Shown: piece by piece, positions 14,063 to 22,509 of the stretch
Position numbering within the stretch: position 1 is the stretch's first letter
Layout: each line of letters starts with the position of its first letter
From: Saprospiraceae bacterium
GTDB taxonomy: Bacteria; Bacteroidota; Bacteroidia; Chitinophagales; Saprospiraceae
Direction: 5' to 3'
Assembly: GCA_027488855.1 (NCBI GenBank)
Contig: JAIYAV010000361.1
Coordinates: 1 to 40,524, forward strand
DNA length: 40,524 bases
Position numbers and translations under genes: made by a program
The notes under the pieces: generated by a model
Database searches by the model: none
Seen by the model: only the letters and a program-made list of their open reading frames with translations
Told to the model about the DNA's origin: nothing

Positions 14063-14147
14063 AGATGAGAGATGAAAGAGGCTACCGCAGCGTTTTTGAC
14101 AATGACCTCGTCCATGTCCCTGCGGTAGCCTCTTTCATCTCTCATCT
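14063..14147. repeat. 28-bp perfect inverted repeat between recQ and aroQ
   Basis: Arms 14063-14090 and 14120-14147 are exact reverse complements (containing GAGGCTACCGCAG), with a 29-bp loop. The outer parts are made of repeated GAGAGATGAAA words that continue beyond the arms. It follows the recQ stop by 12 bp and could be the recQ transcription end. The composition resembles a mobile palindromic element rather than a simple terminator. Confidence 0.85.
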
Positions 14148-14159
14148 CTCATCTTTATT

Positions 14160-16358
14160 TTAATTTGCGAGTTCCGACAAAAATTTCACCCGCACCATCA
14201 AGATTTCGTCCATAGTAATGTCGTCGTCTTTGAGGGCTTTGTAGGCTACTTTGGCGTCGTCGGTATCGGTACTCATGAAATAATCGTAGATATCGTCACG
14301 AATGGCTTCGTCCATGGTATCATCCAGGTAGTAGTCGATGTTGACTTTGGTACCCGAGAGCACGATGGCGTAGAGTTCCTCCAGGATTTCATCCATCGTG
14401 ATGTCGTTGGACTCGGCGATGTCTTCCAGGGGCACTTTGCGGTCGATGCTTTGGATGATGTTGACCTTAATTTTGGATTTGTTGGCCACTTGTTTGACCA
14501 CAAAATCGGTAGGCCGATCAATTTCGTTTTCTTCAACGTACTTTTTGATCAGTTCGATGAAGGCTTTGCCGTAACGCACCGCTTTCCCCCGGCTAACGCC
14601 CGAAATGTGGACCATGTCGTCCATCGAGATGGGGTACTGCGTGGCCATATCTTCCAGGGAAGGATCCTGGAAAATGACGTAAGGTGGTACGTTGTGGCGC
14701 TTGGCTTCCTTGCGCCGCAGGTCTTTCAGCAATCCGACCAATGCTTCATCCAATACCGAAGTACGGTTCGTTTCTTCATTGTTGATGTCGATTTGCTCTT
14801 TTTCGTAGTCGTGGTTGAGCGGAATTTGGATGGGGTAAGTCTTTTTCAGGAAATCCCGCCCCTTATCGGTCAGCTTGAGCAGACCGTAACTTTCAATGTC
14901 TTTGTACAAAAGATCCTGCAACAGTGCGTGACGGTACACCGATTCCCAGAAATTCACATCTTTACCTTTACCTACCCCAAAGGACGGTTTTTTGGTAAAG
15001 AGGTAGTCTTTGATTTCTTTGGTTTCCGTGCCATTTACAAAATCGAGCAAGGTTTTGATGGTGAAGTTTTCATCCAGTTCATCTACCACCTTGAGGGCAT
15101 CCTGCATCTCTTTGGTGACCTCGATCTTCTCTTTGGGATAGCGACAATTGTCACAGAGGCCACAATTGCTGTGACCATAATCTTCACCAAAATAATGCAG
15201 CAGAAACTGCCGACGGCAAGCGGTAGTTTCCGCGTAGGCCATTACCTCTTGCATCAGTTGGGAGCCCATTTCGCGTTCAGCCACTGGCTTGTCGCGCAGG
15301 AATTTCTCCAACTTGAGCATATCTTTATAAGCGTAAAAGGCGATGCAACGCCCTTCCAAGCCATCCCGTCCGGCGCGTCCGGTCTCCTGATAGTAGTTCT
15401 CGATGCTTTTGGGCATGTCGAAGTGGATCACAAAACGTACATCGGGTTTGTCGATGCCCATCCCAAAAGCGATAGTCGCCACGATAACGTCCACTTCTTC
15501 CATCAGGAAATCGTCCTGGGTCTTGGTACGCGTTTTGGCATCCAAGCCAGCGTGATAAGGGGCTGCTTTGATGTCGTTGACCTGGAGTACCTTGGCAATT
15601 TCTTCCGCGGCCTTGCGGCTTTGCACGTAAATGATCCCGGATTGGCCAGACAAACTTTTGATCACCTGGATGATCTGGCGCATGGCTTGCTCAGTTTTTC
15701 CTTTGGGGCGTACCTCGTAATAAAGGTTTTCGCGGTTGAAGGAAGACATGAAGGCATGCTCGTTGCGCAGGCCCAGGTTTTTCAGCACATCCGACTGTAC
15801 CTTGGGCGTGGCCGTAGCCGTCAGGGCAATGATCGGTACTTCCTGGCCTATCCCGTCCAACATCGAGCGAATCCGGCGGTATTCCGGGCGGAAATCGTGC
15901 CCCCATTCCGAGATACAATGCGCTTCATCCACCGCTACGAAAGAAACGTTGACGGTGCGGAAGAATTCAATGTTCTCGTCTTTGGTAAGTGTCTCGGGTG
16001 CAATGTAAAGCAACTTGGTATTGCCGTCGTTGATGGCCTGCTTTACCAGCTTCATTTGCGCTTTGGTCAGCGATGAGTTCAAAAAATGGGCTACATCGTC
16101 GCTTTGGCTATAACCGCGAATGGAATCCACCTGGTTCTTCATCAGGGCGATGAGGGGTGAAATGACGATGGCGGTTCCCTCGGCCATGAGGGCGGGCAAT
16201 TGATAGCACAATGATTTACCTCCTCCGGTGGGCATGATCACAAAAGTATCTTCGCCGCTGAGTAAGTTATTGATGATTGCTTCCTGGTTGCCTTTGAACC
16301 CGTCAAAGCCGAAATATTTCTGCAAAGCCTCTTGCAATGTTTCTTGCGTCACTGTCAT
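14160..16358 (-). CDS. recQ: ATP-dependent DNA helicase RecQ
   Basis: A 732-residue 3'-5' DNA helicase acting at stalled forks and in recombination. Visible: motif 0 FGFDGFKGNQEAII; Walker A MPTGGGKS (42-49); DEAH box (144-147) in AVDEAHCISEWGHDFRPEYR; motif III LTATATPKV; motif V/VI IAFGMGIDKPDVRFV and YQETGRAGRDG; the zinc site with cysteines in TTACRRQF and CGLCDNC; a winged helix; and an HRDC domain at about 555-630 (LLKDLRRKEAKRHNVPPYVI). About 100 further residues at the C terminus, acidic with repeated TMDEIL words, extend past the E. coli protein (about 610 residues); similar tails are common in Bacteroidota RecQ. Confidence 0.96.
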   Translation of the reverse strand: MTVTQETLQEALQKYFGFDGFKGNQEAIINNLLSGEDTFVIMPTGGGKSLCYQLPALMAEGTAIVISPLIALMKNQVDSIRGYSQSDDVAHFLNSSLTKAQMKLVKQAINDGNTKLLYIAPETLTKDENIEFFRTVNVSFVAVDEAHCISEWGHDFRPEYRRIRSMLDGIGQEVPIIALTATATPKVQSDVLKNLGLRNEHAFMSSFNRENLYYEVRPKGKTEQAMRQIIQVIKSLSGQSGIIYVQSRKAAEEIAKVLQVNDIKAAPYHAGLDAKTRTKTQDDFLMEEVDVIVATIAFGMGIDKPDVRFVIHFDMPKSIENYYQETGRAGRDGLEGRCIAFYAYKDMLKLEKFLRDKPVAEREMGSQLMQEVMAYAETTACRRQFLLHYFGEDYGHSNCGLCDNCRYPKEKIEVTKEMQDALKVVDELDENFTIKTLLDFVNGTETKEIKDYLFTKKPSFGVGKGKDVNFWESVYRHALLQDLLYKDIESYGLLKLTDKGRDFLKKTYPIQIPLNHDYEKEQIDINNEETNRTSVLDEALVGLLKDLRRKEAKRHNVPPYVIFQDPSLEDMATQYPISMDDMVHISGVSRGKAVRYGKAFIELIKKYVEENEIDRPTDFVVKQVANKSKIKVNIIQSIDRKVPLEDIAESNDITMDEILEELYAIVLSGTKVNIDYYLDDTMDEAIRDDIYDYFMSTDTDDAKVAYKALKDDDITMDEILMVRVKFLSELAN

Positions 16359-16657
16359 GGCTCTCGTGCTTTGATCTTTTGTTTTAGCGTACTTTTGCGC
16401 AGCGCCACCGTTCAGTAATACCGTGGTGGATGCGCTTCGGTAGTTTTTGTGAATTTCTAAAAACTAAATATAACCAGAAATTAGGATAAAACATATACCT
16501 AACAGGTTTTTTTAGTGCAATTGTCTGGTTTTTTTCAGCCGCCTTAGAGGGGTAGGAAAAAAGCACGCGAAGATAATCAATTATTTCACAAAAACAATTG
16601 AATTTTAACCAATTACCTAAAAGCTTTGAAAAAAGCAACAAGTAGAGGAACATCAGG
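16359..16657. other. divergent promoter region recQ / isomerase gene
   Basis: 299 bp between divergent starts. It holds TACTTTTG (16390-16397, plus strand), an exact -7 match with a TTTG 16 bp upstream (16370-16373), which would give a leader of about 255 bp. Otherwise it is AT-rich and I see no RNA gene. Confidence 0.4.
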
Positions 16658-17632
16658 ATGAAGGCTGCCGAAAACATTATTTTGAGTACTGCCCGTGAAA
16701 CCATAGATATTGAGGTCGCAACCTTGCAAGACCTAAAAAATAGCTTGGACGAGGGCTTTATAGCAACCGTGGAAGCCATCTACCATTCTCCAGGTCGGGT
16801 GATCCTGACGGGGATTGGCAAAAGTGCCATTGTGGCCCAGAAGATTGTCGCCACGCTGAATTCGACCGGCACACCTGCTATATTTTTGCACGCTGCGGAT
16901 GCCATCCACGGGGATTTGGGCATGGTGCAAGCGCATGATGTGGTGATTTGTTTGTCCAAAAGTGGCGAAACGCCGGAAATCAAAGTGCTGGTGCCCCTGG
17001 TCAAAAACATGGGCAGCATGCTCATTGGTATGGTGAGCAATAAAGCCTCCTACCTGGCCAAACAGGCCCGCTACATTTTACACACACCCATCGACAAAGA
17101 AGCAGACCCCAATAACCTGGCACCGACAGCCAGCACAACCGCCCAAATGGCGATGGGTGATGCGCTGGCTACCTCCTTGTGCGCGCTGCGGGGTTTTTCA
17201 CCCCGTGATTTTGCGCAATTTCATCCGGGAGGGGCTTTGGGGAAACAGCTTTACCTCAGAGTCAGTGACCTCTACCCACACAATGCTTGCCCTAAGGTGA
17301 GCCCTGACACCAACCTCAAACGAACCATTTTGGAAATCACCTCAAAGAGACTCGGTGCCACGGCTGTGGTGGATGAGCAGGAAAAAGTATTGGGCATCGT
17401 GACGGATGGTGACTTGCGGCGCATGTTGGAACGGATGGACAATTGGACGGATGTACAAGCCAAAGACATCATGACAGCGCAGCCCAAAAGTGTACCCGAA
17501 CATACCATGGCGGTTCATGCGCTGGAGATCATGCGCAATCACAGCATTTCACAGTTGTTGGTGGTGGATGAAGATGAACGATATGTGGGGGTGGTGCATT
17601 TACACGATTTGATCCGCGAAGGGATCATGTAG
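16658..17632 (+). CDS. kdsD: D-arabinose 5-phosphate isomerase
   Basis: A 324-residue isomerase that converts ribulose 5-phosphate to arabinose 5-phosphate, the first step towards Kdo for lipopolysaccharide. The N-terminal SIS domain (about 30-165) has SPGRVILTGIGKSAIVAQK, FLHAADAIHGDLGMV and CLSKSGETPE. Then HPGGALGKQLYL leads into two CBS domains (about 205-260 and 270-324), with VDEQEKVLGIVTDGDLRRML and LLVVDEDERYVGVVHLHDL. Length and order fit KdsD/KpsF. The stop codon is the TAG inside the GTAGGGG end of the palindromic repeat that starts at 17629, so the native end may have been slightly altered. Confidence 0.95.
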   Translation: MKAAENIILSTARETIDIEVATLQDLKNSLDEGFIATVEAIYHSPGRVILTGIGKSAIVAQKIVATLNSTGTPAIFLHAADAIHGDLGMVQAHDVVICLSKSGETPEIKVLVPLVKNMGSMLIGMVSNKASYLAKQARYILHTPIDKEADPNNLAPTASTTAQMAMGDALATSLCALRGFSPRDFAQFHPGGALGKQLYLRVSDLYPHNACPKVSPDTNLKRTILEITSKRLGATAVVDEQEKVLGIVTDGDLRRMLERMDNWTDVQAKDIMTAQPKSVPEHTMAVHALEIMRNHSISQLLVVDEDERYVGVVHLHDLIREGIM

Positions 17633-17766
17633 GGGCACCCCTCGCGGGTGCCCAACCAAAAATGGTGGGTGATCGTAAAAGGACAACCGCGAGGGTTGCC
17701 CCTACAATTGCCCATCCCAAAATGGTATATGGTCGGAACAGGGCAACCGCAAGGGTTGCCCGCACG
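17629..17766. repeat. GTAGGGGC palindromic element, family 3, copies 1 and 1b
   Basis: 17629-17705 begins GTAGGGGC and ends GCCCCTAC. It contains a left hairpin GGGCACCC-CTCGC-GGGTGCCC and a right hairpin around ACAACCGCGAGGGTTG. A further half unit, GGGCAACCGCAAGGGTTGCCC, lies at 17741-17761. Other copies are at 22506-22584 and 30755-30842. The left stem differs from theirs at paired positions, keeping the pairing. The GTAG at 17629 gives the stop of kdsD. Confidence 0.9.
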
Positions 17767-17777
17767 ATGATCGCCCG

Positions 17778-18116
17778 TCACCGCAATTTTTCATTGTCGG
17801 CATGCCGCTGCGCATCCCGTTTGGTCTTTTTTTCCAAATTCTTCCGCATCGCCTCCGTCAAATCCACCCCGGTTTGATTGGCCAAACAAATGAGCACAAA
17901 CAACACATCCGCCATTTCATCGGCCAAATCCTCCTTGGCAGTCAAGGCATCCGCAGGGTTTTTGAAGGACTGCTCGCCATACATCCGCGACATGAGGCGA
18001 GCGACTTCACCCACCTCTTCCATTAGAATGGCGGTATTGGTCAATTCCTGGTAATAGCGGATGCCAATGGTGTTGATCCACTCATCCACGGTTTTTTGGG
18101 CTTCGCTTAAGTGCAT
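17778..18116 (-). CDS. MazG-type nucleotide pyrophosphohydrolase
   Basis: A 112-residue single-domain all-alpha NTP pyrophosphatase of the MazG/dUTPase-like superfamily, which cleaves nucleoside triphosphates to monophosphates for pool cleaning. The metal-binding signature is present as AILMEEVGEVARL and KEDLADEMADVLFVLICLA (E-E-x-x-E with E-x-x-D). The C terminus is basic (KNLEKKTKRDAQRH). Its ATG overlaps the dtd stop by one base (TAATG), which implies coupled translation. The substrate cannot be told from the sequence. Confidence 0.88.
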   Translation of the reverse strand: MHLSEAQKTVDEWINTIGIRYYQELTNTAILMEEVGEVARLMSRMYGEQSFKNPADALTAKEDLADEMADVLFVLICLANQTGVDLTEAMRKNLEKKTKRDAQRHADNEKLR

Positions 18117-18568
18117 TATTCTTTGTTTTTGCTGTCGATGAGGATGGTGACGGGGCCGTCATTGAGCAGGCGGACTTTCATATCGGCCCCAAATTCGCCG
18201 GTGCCTACAGGAATGCCGGACAATGCTTCGAGTTTTTGTACAAAAGCCTCGTACATGGGGATGGCAAAATCGGGTTTGGAGGCTCGGATGTAGGAGGGGC
18301 GGTTGCCTTTTTTGGTGCTGGCATGCAAGGTAAATTGGCTGACCACCAAAAGGCCCCCTTGGGCTTCCAATACCGAGCGGTTCATCACGCCGTTTTCATC
18401 GGGGAAAATCCGCAGGTTGATCACTTTGTTGCACAACCAGTCGATGTCTTCGGTGGTATCGGCATCTTCGATCCCAACTAGGATCAAGAGCCCCGTTTCA
18501 ATGGCTGATTTGATTTTCCCCTCAATGGTGACCGAGGCTTCGCTGACTCTTTGGATAACGAGGCGCAT
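18116..18568 (-). CDS. dtd: D-aminoacyl-tRNA deacylase
   Basis: A 150-residue enzyme that removes D-amino acids (and glycine) from wrongly charged tRNAs. It opens MRLVIQRVSEASVTIEGK and carries the two active-site signatures: SQFTLHASTKKGNRPSY (about 77-93; the common form has SQFTL.AD..KG.RPS) and the Gly-cis-Pro motif in NDGPVTILID near the C terminus. Length is exactly typical. It overlaps both neighbours by one base (TAATG at each junction), so the three genes form one tightly packed operon. Confidence 0.95.
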   Translation of the reverse strand: MRLVIQRVSEASVTIEGKIKSAIETGLLILVGIEDADTTEDIDWLCNKVINLRIFPDENGVMNRSVLEAQGGLLVVSQFTLHASTKKGNRPSYIRASKPDFAIPMYEAFVQKLEALSGIPVGTGEFGADMKVRLLNDGPVTILIDSKNKE

Positions 18569-19101
18569 TATTTCTTTTTGCGTTTCAGGATGGCTTTTTG
18601 GTAGCTGCGTACGGCGTAGCTGTCGACCTGGGGCGATTCCGGGGTGCCGTTCCCACTTTGCCGCACTGCTTTGGTAAGTAGGCTGTAAAATTCTACGATC
18701 AGACGGTCTTTCTCCAGCTTATAGTTGTTGACGATGGTGCTTCCTTGTATGCTGAATGCACCGCTGAAAACAGGCCCGGCCCAAAATTGATCCAATGCGA
18801 TGCCATTGCGTTCATCAATCACCCAATGCCCTTTGGCGGCATCCACAGGTTTGAGGATGTAGGGGCGATTGTCTTCAGATTGTTCGCCGTAGATCAGTTG
18901 CCAGGTATAGTGCCCGAGGGTGTCGGCGGGCTGAATCTTGAGCTGCATTTTCACTTTTTTAGGTGAAATGCTGTTCCCAGCATACCAGCTCAATTCCCCT
19001 TCCCAATGGCCAAGCCAGTTTTGGGGAAAATCAAGGCTAGCCTGGGCCTGGCTCATTATACTGAAGCTCAAACCCAGGAGTAGGAGGAATATATTTTTCA
19101 T
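18568..19101 (-). CDS. secreted protein of unknown function
   Basis: Encodes 177 residues with a signal peptide (1-21, KNIFLLLLGLSFSIMSQAQA). The mature part starts DFPQNWLGHWEGELSWYAGN and has alternating beta strands (KVKMQLKIQPADT, YTWQLIYGEQ, HWVIDERNGIALDQFW), suggesting a small beta-barrel like the lipocalin/THAP4-type folds. I do not know its function. It is first in the operon with dtd and mazG, with a one-base overlap to dtd. Confidence 0.75.
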   Translation of the reverse strand: MKNIFLLLLGLSFSIMSQAQASLDFPQNWLGHWEGELSWYAGNSISPKKVKMQLKIQPADTLGHYTWQLIYGEQSEDNRPYILKPVDAAKGHWVIDERNGIALDQFWAGPVFSGAFSIQGSTIVNNYKLEKDRLIVEFYSLLTKAVRQSGNGTPESPQVDSYAVRSYQKAILKRKKK

Positions 19102-19122
19102 ACCGAATTCGGTTGCTATACC

Positions 19123-19584
19123 CTACTTGGCACTTTTGATCAACTCGGCATCTTTCAGCCCGTACATGAGGCGGTTGATGTCGTTGGCATTCAAGTCCAG
19201 TTTACCTTTGATGGTGATGGCCTCGGTAGTGTATTTGATGGGTTCTTTGGAGATGACTTCCATGACCGTTTCTGGCCCGGCACCCCCACAAAAGAAGCAC
19301 ATGTTGTAAGGGAAAGCGGAAAAGACGAATTCTTTTTGCCCCCGGTAACCTTCCACTGGAATGATGTAGCCTTTGATTTCGACGGATTTTCCTTCGAGAG
19401 ACTTGATCTCTGGACTAAAAATAGGCACATCCACTTTGAAGCCCAACATTTCGTCGTATTGCTTCTTAAAGGTCACTTTGGCCAGGGTTGTCCAGAGGCT
19501 TTTGGCATCCTGGGCTTGTACACTTGAACCAATCATACTCACAAAACCAAGCACGAGACTGGCTATCAACAAAGATTTTTTCAT
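19123..19584 (-). CDS. secreted OB-like protein with CFFCGG motif
   Basis: Encodes 153 residues from the start chosen here. The signal peptide is KKSLLIASLVLGFVSMIGSS followed by VQAQ. The mature part has LEGKSVEIKGYIIPVEG and then FSAFPYNMCFFCGGAGPETV, with a Cys-x-x-Cys pair, and MEVISKEPIKYTTEAITIKG. This is a pattern seen in periplasmic proteins of Bacteroidota that resemble an OB fold; no role is proven. The frame is open to 19632, but a perfect minus-strand -7 box at 19611-19618 lies inside that extension, so I use 19584. Confidence 0.78.
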   Translation of the reverse strand: MKKSLLIASLVLGFVSMIGSSVQAQDAKSLWTTLAKVTFKKQYDEMLGFKVDVPIFSPEIKSLEGKSVEIKGYIIPVEGYRGQKEFVFSAFPYNMCFFCGGAGPETVMEVISKEPIKYTTEAITIKGKLDLNANDINRLMYGLKDAELIKSAK

Positions 19585-19610
19585 TTTGTATGCCATTTTA
19601 TTTGTTAGGG

Positions 19611-19618
19611 CAAAAATA
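19611..19618 (-). promoter_or_regulatory. candidate -7 box TATTTTTG
   Basis: On the minus strand this reads TATTTTTG, an exact TAnnTTTG match, 27 bp before the start at 19584. It decides between two possible starts. Confidence 0.5.
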
Positions 19619-19669
19619 TAAAAATTAACCATGCTCTGAAAAAACGATGGATCAGAGAATTAAGTTTAC

Positions 19670-21088
19670 TCACAGACTAATTTTCGCCACCCGCAGTTGA
19701 CCCCGTCTTTCACTGGGCACCACCATTTTATCAGCAGCGATTTGGATGGCATCCCGAAAACGCAGGCGTAGTTTGAGCAATTCGGTGCTCAATAAGCTGT
19801 GCCGTTCGTTGTCGCCGGTTCCTTTTACCACGTATTCGCTGACCGTATTTTCAAACTTGATTTCATCATTAAAAATCAGCCGCACATTGGAAGGGGTTTT
19901 AAACAAGAAAAAAGAAGAGTACGCTGCATCATCATCCTGCGAATATTGCTTTTTGTACAATACCTTCTTCCAATGCTCCTCCCCATCGGGATGTATAGAA
20001 ATGGCAAAAATATCATTGTAGTAATAATCGATGGTGCTGCGGCTTACGTTGTCGAAGCCCATGCGGGGCACGTTGGTAGCGAAACGGGTAGAGTTGCGGT
20101 TTTCTTCCCCGAGGATGAGCATGCCACCGTCTTTGCGCAAGATGATTTCATTGATCCCCACTTCAACCAGCCCTCGATTCTGACGAATTTCCTTTCCTTC
20201 CAAGTCTGAAACAAAGTTGTCGTCGAAAGGATGAAAGCGCAAGCGGTGGGTCAATAAATCGTTGCGCGGTATGCTGAGGTGGAAATACCCTTCGGCTCGT
20301 TCAATGTTGCGCTCAAAGTAAAGGCCACCGGCACAGAAGCGTTTGTTGAGGTTGTCGATGATGAACTTGACGTCGTAAGTCACCTTGTCTTGCATAAACA
20401 GGGCGATCTGGTTCAGAATTGGGGTACTGTCGTCTGCTACAAACAGGTCAAAGCGGTGTTTCTCCCGGCGGCTGAGCACATTGTCTTTTTCGAGCACCAT
20501 GTACATTTCGCCCTCATTGCTTACCAACATGTGTAGGACGTCAACTCCCTCCGTAAAATCATCGACCTGAAAACTTTTTTCCCACAATACCTTGAAGGAA
20601 GCATTGTCAAAAACCAGCACATTGAAAGTGCTGCGGTCGATGTGGTAGACCAAAATCTTGCTGCGGTCTTCGCTGCGCTCCCAGTGGAAACTGGGGGTAA
20701 AAAAGGTGAAGCCGTAGTCTTTCAGCAACAAAGTCTGTTTTTTATTGGCCGAAGCATCGAAATGGTCCGCCCGAAGAATGGTGTTGCCCTTGTCGCGGTG
20801 GTGGTAAATGACGGTGAAGCTGTCGCGCAAGTTGTTGACCCCGATGACCGAAGGTTGGCGTTTTTCCAACTCAATTTCCTTGTTCCAACTGCTGCGCATG
20901 TTTTCGTCAAAAGCCTGGATTTCAAATTTGTCCATGCGGTTGCGAAACAACAGCACCCGGCCCTTGAGCTCCCCGATCACATCATACGACACATCATTGC
21001 GCAAGGGCAATTCTTCTGATACCACAACCTGTTGTGCCGATATTTTTAGCGTTGCCAGCAAGGCGCAAATGAGCAGCAAATACTTCAT
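19670..21088 (-). CDS. secreted protein of unknown function
   Basis: Encodes 472 residues. Signal peptide KYLLLICALLATLKISAQ at the start. The rest is rich in beta strands that recur about every 45 residues (for example VYHIDRSTFNVLVFDNASFK, then VLHMLVSNEGEMYMVLEKDN), which suggests a beta-propeller-like protein. I do not recognise a named family. The frame continues upstream to 21244, but that part lacks a signal peptide and overlaps the DUF1080 gene; the start at 21088 is preceded by a near-consensus -7 box (TATTTTTA on the minus strand). Confidence 0.72.
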   Translation of the reverse strand: MKYLLLICALLATLKISAQQVVVSEELPLRNDVSYDVIGELKGRVLLFRNRMDKFEIQAFDENMRSSWNKEIELEKRQPSVIGVNNLRDSFTVIYHHRDKGNTILRADHFDASANKKQTLLLKDYGFTFFTPSFHWERSEDRSKILVYHIDRSTFNVLVFDNASFKVLWEKSFQVDDFTEGVDVLHMLVSNEGEMYMVLEKDNVLSRREKHRFDLFVADDSTPILNQIALFMQDKVTYDVKFIIDNLNKRFCAGGLYFERNIERAEGYFHLSIPRNDLLTHRLRFHPFDDNFVSDLEGKEIRQNRGLVEVGINEIILRKDGGMLILGEENRNSTRFATNVPRMGFDNVSRSTIDYYYNDIFAISIHPDGEEHWKKVLYKKQYSQDDDAAYSSFFLFKTPSNVRLIFNDEIKFENTVSEYVVKGTGDNERHSLLSTELLKLRLRFRDAIQIAADKMVVPSERRGQLRVAKISL

Positions 21089-21173
21089 ACCTGATGGTTT
21101 TACTAAAAATAACAATTGTAGTTGGATTTCGGCTACAATTTCCGTGGAAATTGTCTGCCTCTGTGCAGGAATT

Positions 21174-21770
21174 TTACAATTCGGCCAGCAAAATCTTCCG
21201 ATAGCTGATCGACATTTCGTTGCCGGGGTGCAATTGGATGCCAATGGGGCCGGAAGCGGCCATCCCTTCCGAGGTGTAGGTCATTACTTGTTTGCCGTTG
21301 AGGTAGGCGGTGTAAGTATTGCCAATTACCTTGATTTGAAGTGAATTCCAATCTTTGGGCTTGAGCAATTCTTTGACCCCGGTGGCCTCGACCGGGTAGC
21401 GCAGTTTGGGGATGTAAGGCGAGCCCGTCATGTCTCTTTTGAGGGAACCAGAAATCCCAATCTGAATCTGATCATTTTCGGAACGCAGGAAAAAACCGGA
21501 ATCAACGGTGCCTTCACCCATTAAAAATTCGGCCTGCAGGACAAAATTTTGATAGGACTTTTCCGTCCACAGGATCGCTCCTTTTTTGGTAGGTTCACTT
21601 TTGACCAACAAAACTCCTTTGGATACTGTCCAGCAAGATTCTGGTGCTGGCACCACCCACCCTTTGAGGTTTTTGCCGTTAAAAATCTTTTCCATCTTGG
21701 ATTTCTGGGCATTCAATTGCCCAAAACCGAGGATCAGGAGGAGAAAAAAAAGGGTATGTGAAATTTTCAT
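21174..21770 (-). CDS. secreted DUF1080 (3-keto-disaccharide hydrolase-like) protein
   Basis: Encodes 198 residues with a signal peptide (1-21, ending GQLNAQ). The rest is one DUF1080 domain: IFNGKNLKGWVVPAPESCWT, then GAILWTEKSYQNFVLQAEFL, DSGFFLRSEND, DWNSLQIKVIGNTYTAYLNG and the closing SGPIGIQLHPG. This concanavalin-like fold is found in carbohydrate-acting secreted proteins, including 3-keto-glycoside hydrolases; the substrate here is not known. It is divergent from trmB with a 46-bp gap. Confidence 0.88.
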   Translation of the reverse strand: MKISHTLFFLLLILGFGQLNAQKSKMEKIFNGKNLKGWVVPAPESCWTVSKGVLLVKSEPTKKGAILWTEKSYQNFVLQAEFLMGEGTVDSGFFLRSENDQIQIGISGSLKRDMTGSPYIPKLRYPVEATGVKELLKPKDWNSLQIKVIGNTYTAYLNGKQVMTYTSEGMAASGPIGIQLHPGNEMSISYRKILLAEL

Positions 21771-21782
21771 GCGCTAATGTTT

Positions 21783-21790
21783 TAGTTTTG
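21783..21790 (+). promoter_or_regulatory. candidate -7 box of trmB
   Basis: TAGTTTTG, an exact match to TAnnTTTG, 26 bp before the trmB ATG. Confidence 0.5.
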
Positions 21791-21816
21791 CACCCCAAAA
21801 TAGGACAATACCCGTT

Positions 21817-22509
21817 ATGAGCAAGCGGAATAAGCTACAGAAATTTGCAGAATTGTTGTCATTCCCGAATGTTTATGAAAACTTCGATTCGGGAAACCCC
21901 CAATTGGCAGGTGAACATGGGCAAATTGTGGACTTGAAAGGCCAATGGAAAACTGGTCATTTCAAGAACGATGCCCCTCTTACCCTTGAACTGGCTTGTG
22001 GCCGGGGGGAATATTCAGTGGCTTTGGGCGAAATGTATCCCGAACGGAGTTTCATCGGGGTAGACATCAAAGGGGCGCGCATTTGGAAAGGGGCGCTGGC
22101 AGCCTTGCAAAAAGAACTGCACAATGTGGCCTTCCTGCGTACGCGCATCGAACAAATCATGTATTTCTTTGCCGAAGGAGAGGTGGATGAGATTTGGATC
22201 ACGTTTCCCGATCCTTTTTTGCGCAACAGCAAGACCAATCGGCGTCTGACTTCGCCGGCCTTTCTGGATCGTTACCGCAAAATGATGCCCGCCGGTGGTA
22301 TTGTGCACCTCAAAACGGATGATCCTACCTTATATGAGTTTACCTTGATGGTGATCCGGGATTACCCGCATGCGACCTTGTTGTACACCGATGATGACAT
22401 TTATGCGAAGGAGCTACCGCTGCCAGAGTTGGAAATCAAAACGTATTATGAGCGGATGCATTTGGCGGAGAGGAAGACGATAAAATATGTACAATTCAGG
22501 TTATTGTAG
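21817..22509 (+). CDS. trmB: tRNA (guanine-N7-)-methyltransferase
   Basis: A 230-residue enzyme that methylates G46 in the variable loop of tRNA using S-adenosylmethionine. The SAM site is LTLELACGRGEYSVALG followed by FIGVDIKGARIWKGA; the catalytic and tRNA-binding part is DEIWITFPDPFLRNSKTNRRLTSP, with HLKTDDPTLYEF after it. Length and order fit TrmB, and the N-terminal basic KRNKLQKFAEL is typical of Bacteroidota forms. The stop is the TAG in the GTAGGGG end of the palindromic repeat that begins at 22506. Confidence 0.94.
   Translation: MSKRNKLQKFAELLSFPNVYENFDSGNPQLAGEHGQIVDLKGQWKTGHFKNDAPLTLELACGRGEYSVALGEMYPERSFIGVDIKGARIWKGALAALQKELHNVAFLRTRIEQIMYFFAEGEVDEIWITFPDPFLRNSKTNRRLTSPAFLDRYRKMMPAGGIVHLKTDDPTLYEFTLMVIRDYPHATLLYTDDDIYAKELPLPELEIKTYYERMHLAERKTIKYVQFRLL

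Noticed and set aside
14451-16076. 541-codon open frame on the plus strand
   Set aside because: It lies wholly antisense to recQ; the translation is His/Phe/Val-rich without any domain and follows the codon pattern of recQ on the other strand.
17662-17877. Small frame encoding RTTARVAPT-like words
   Set aside because: A translation of the GTAGGGGC palindromic repeat; such words are produced wherever the repeat is read and are not a protein family.
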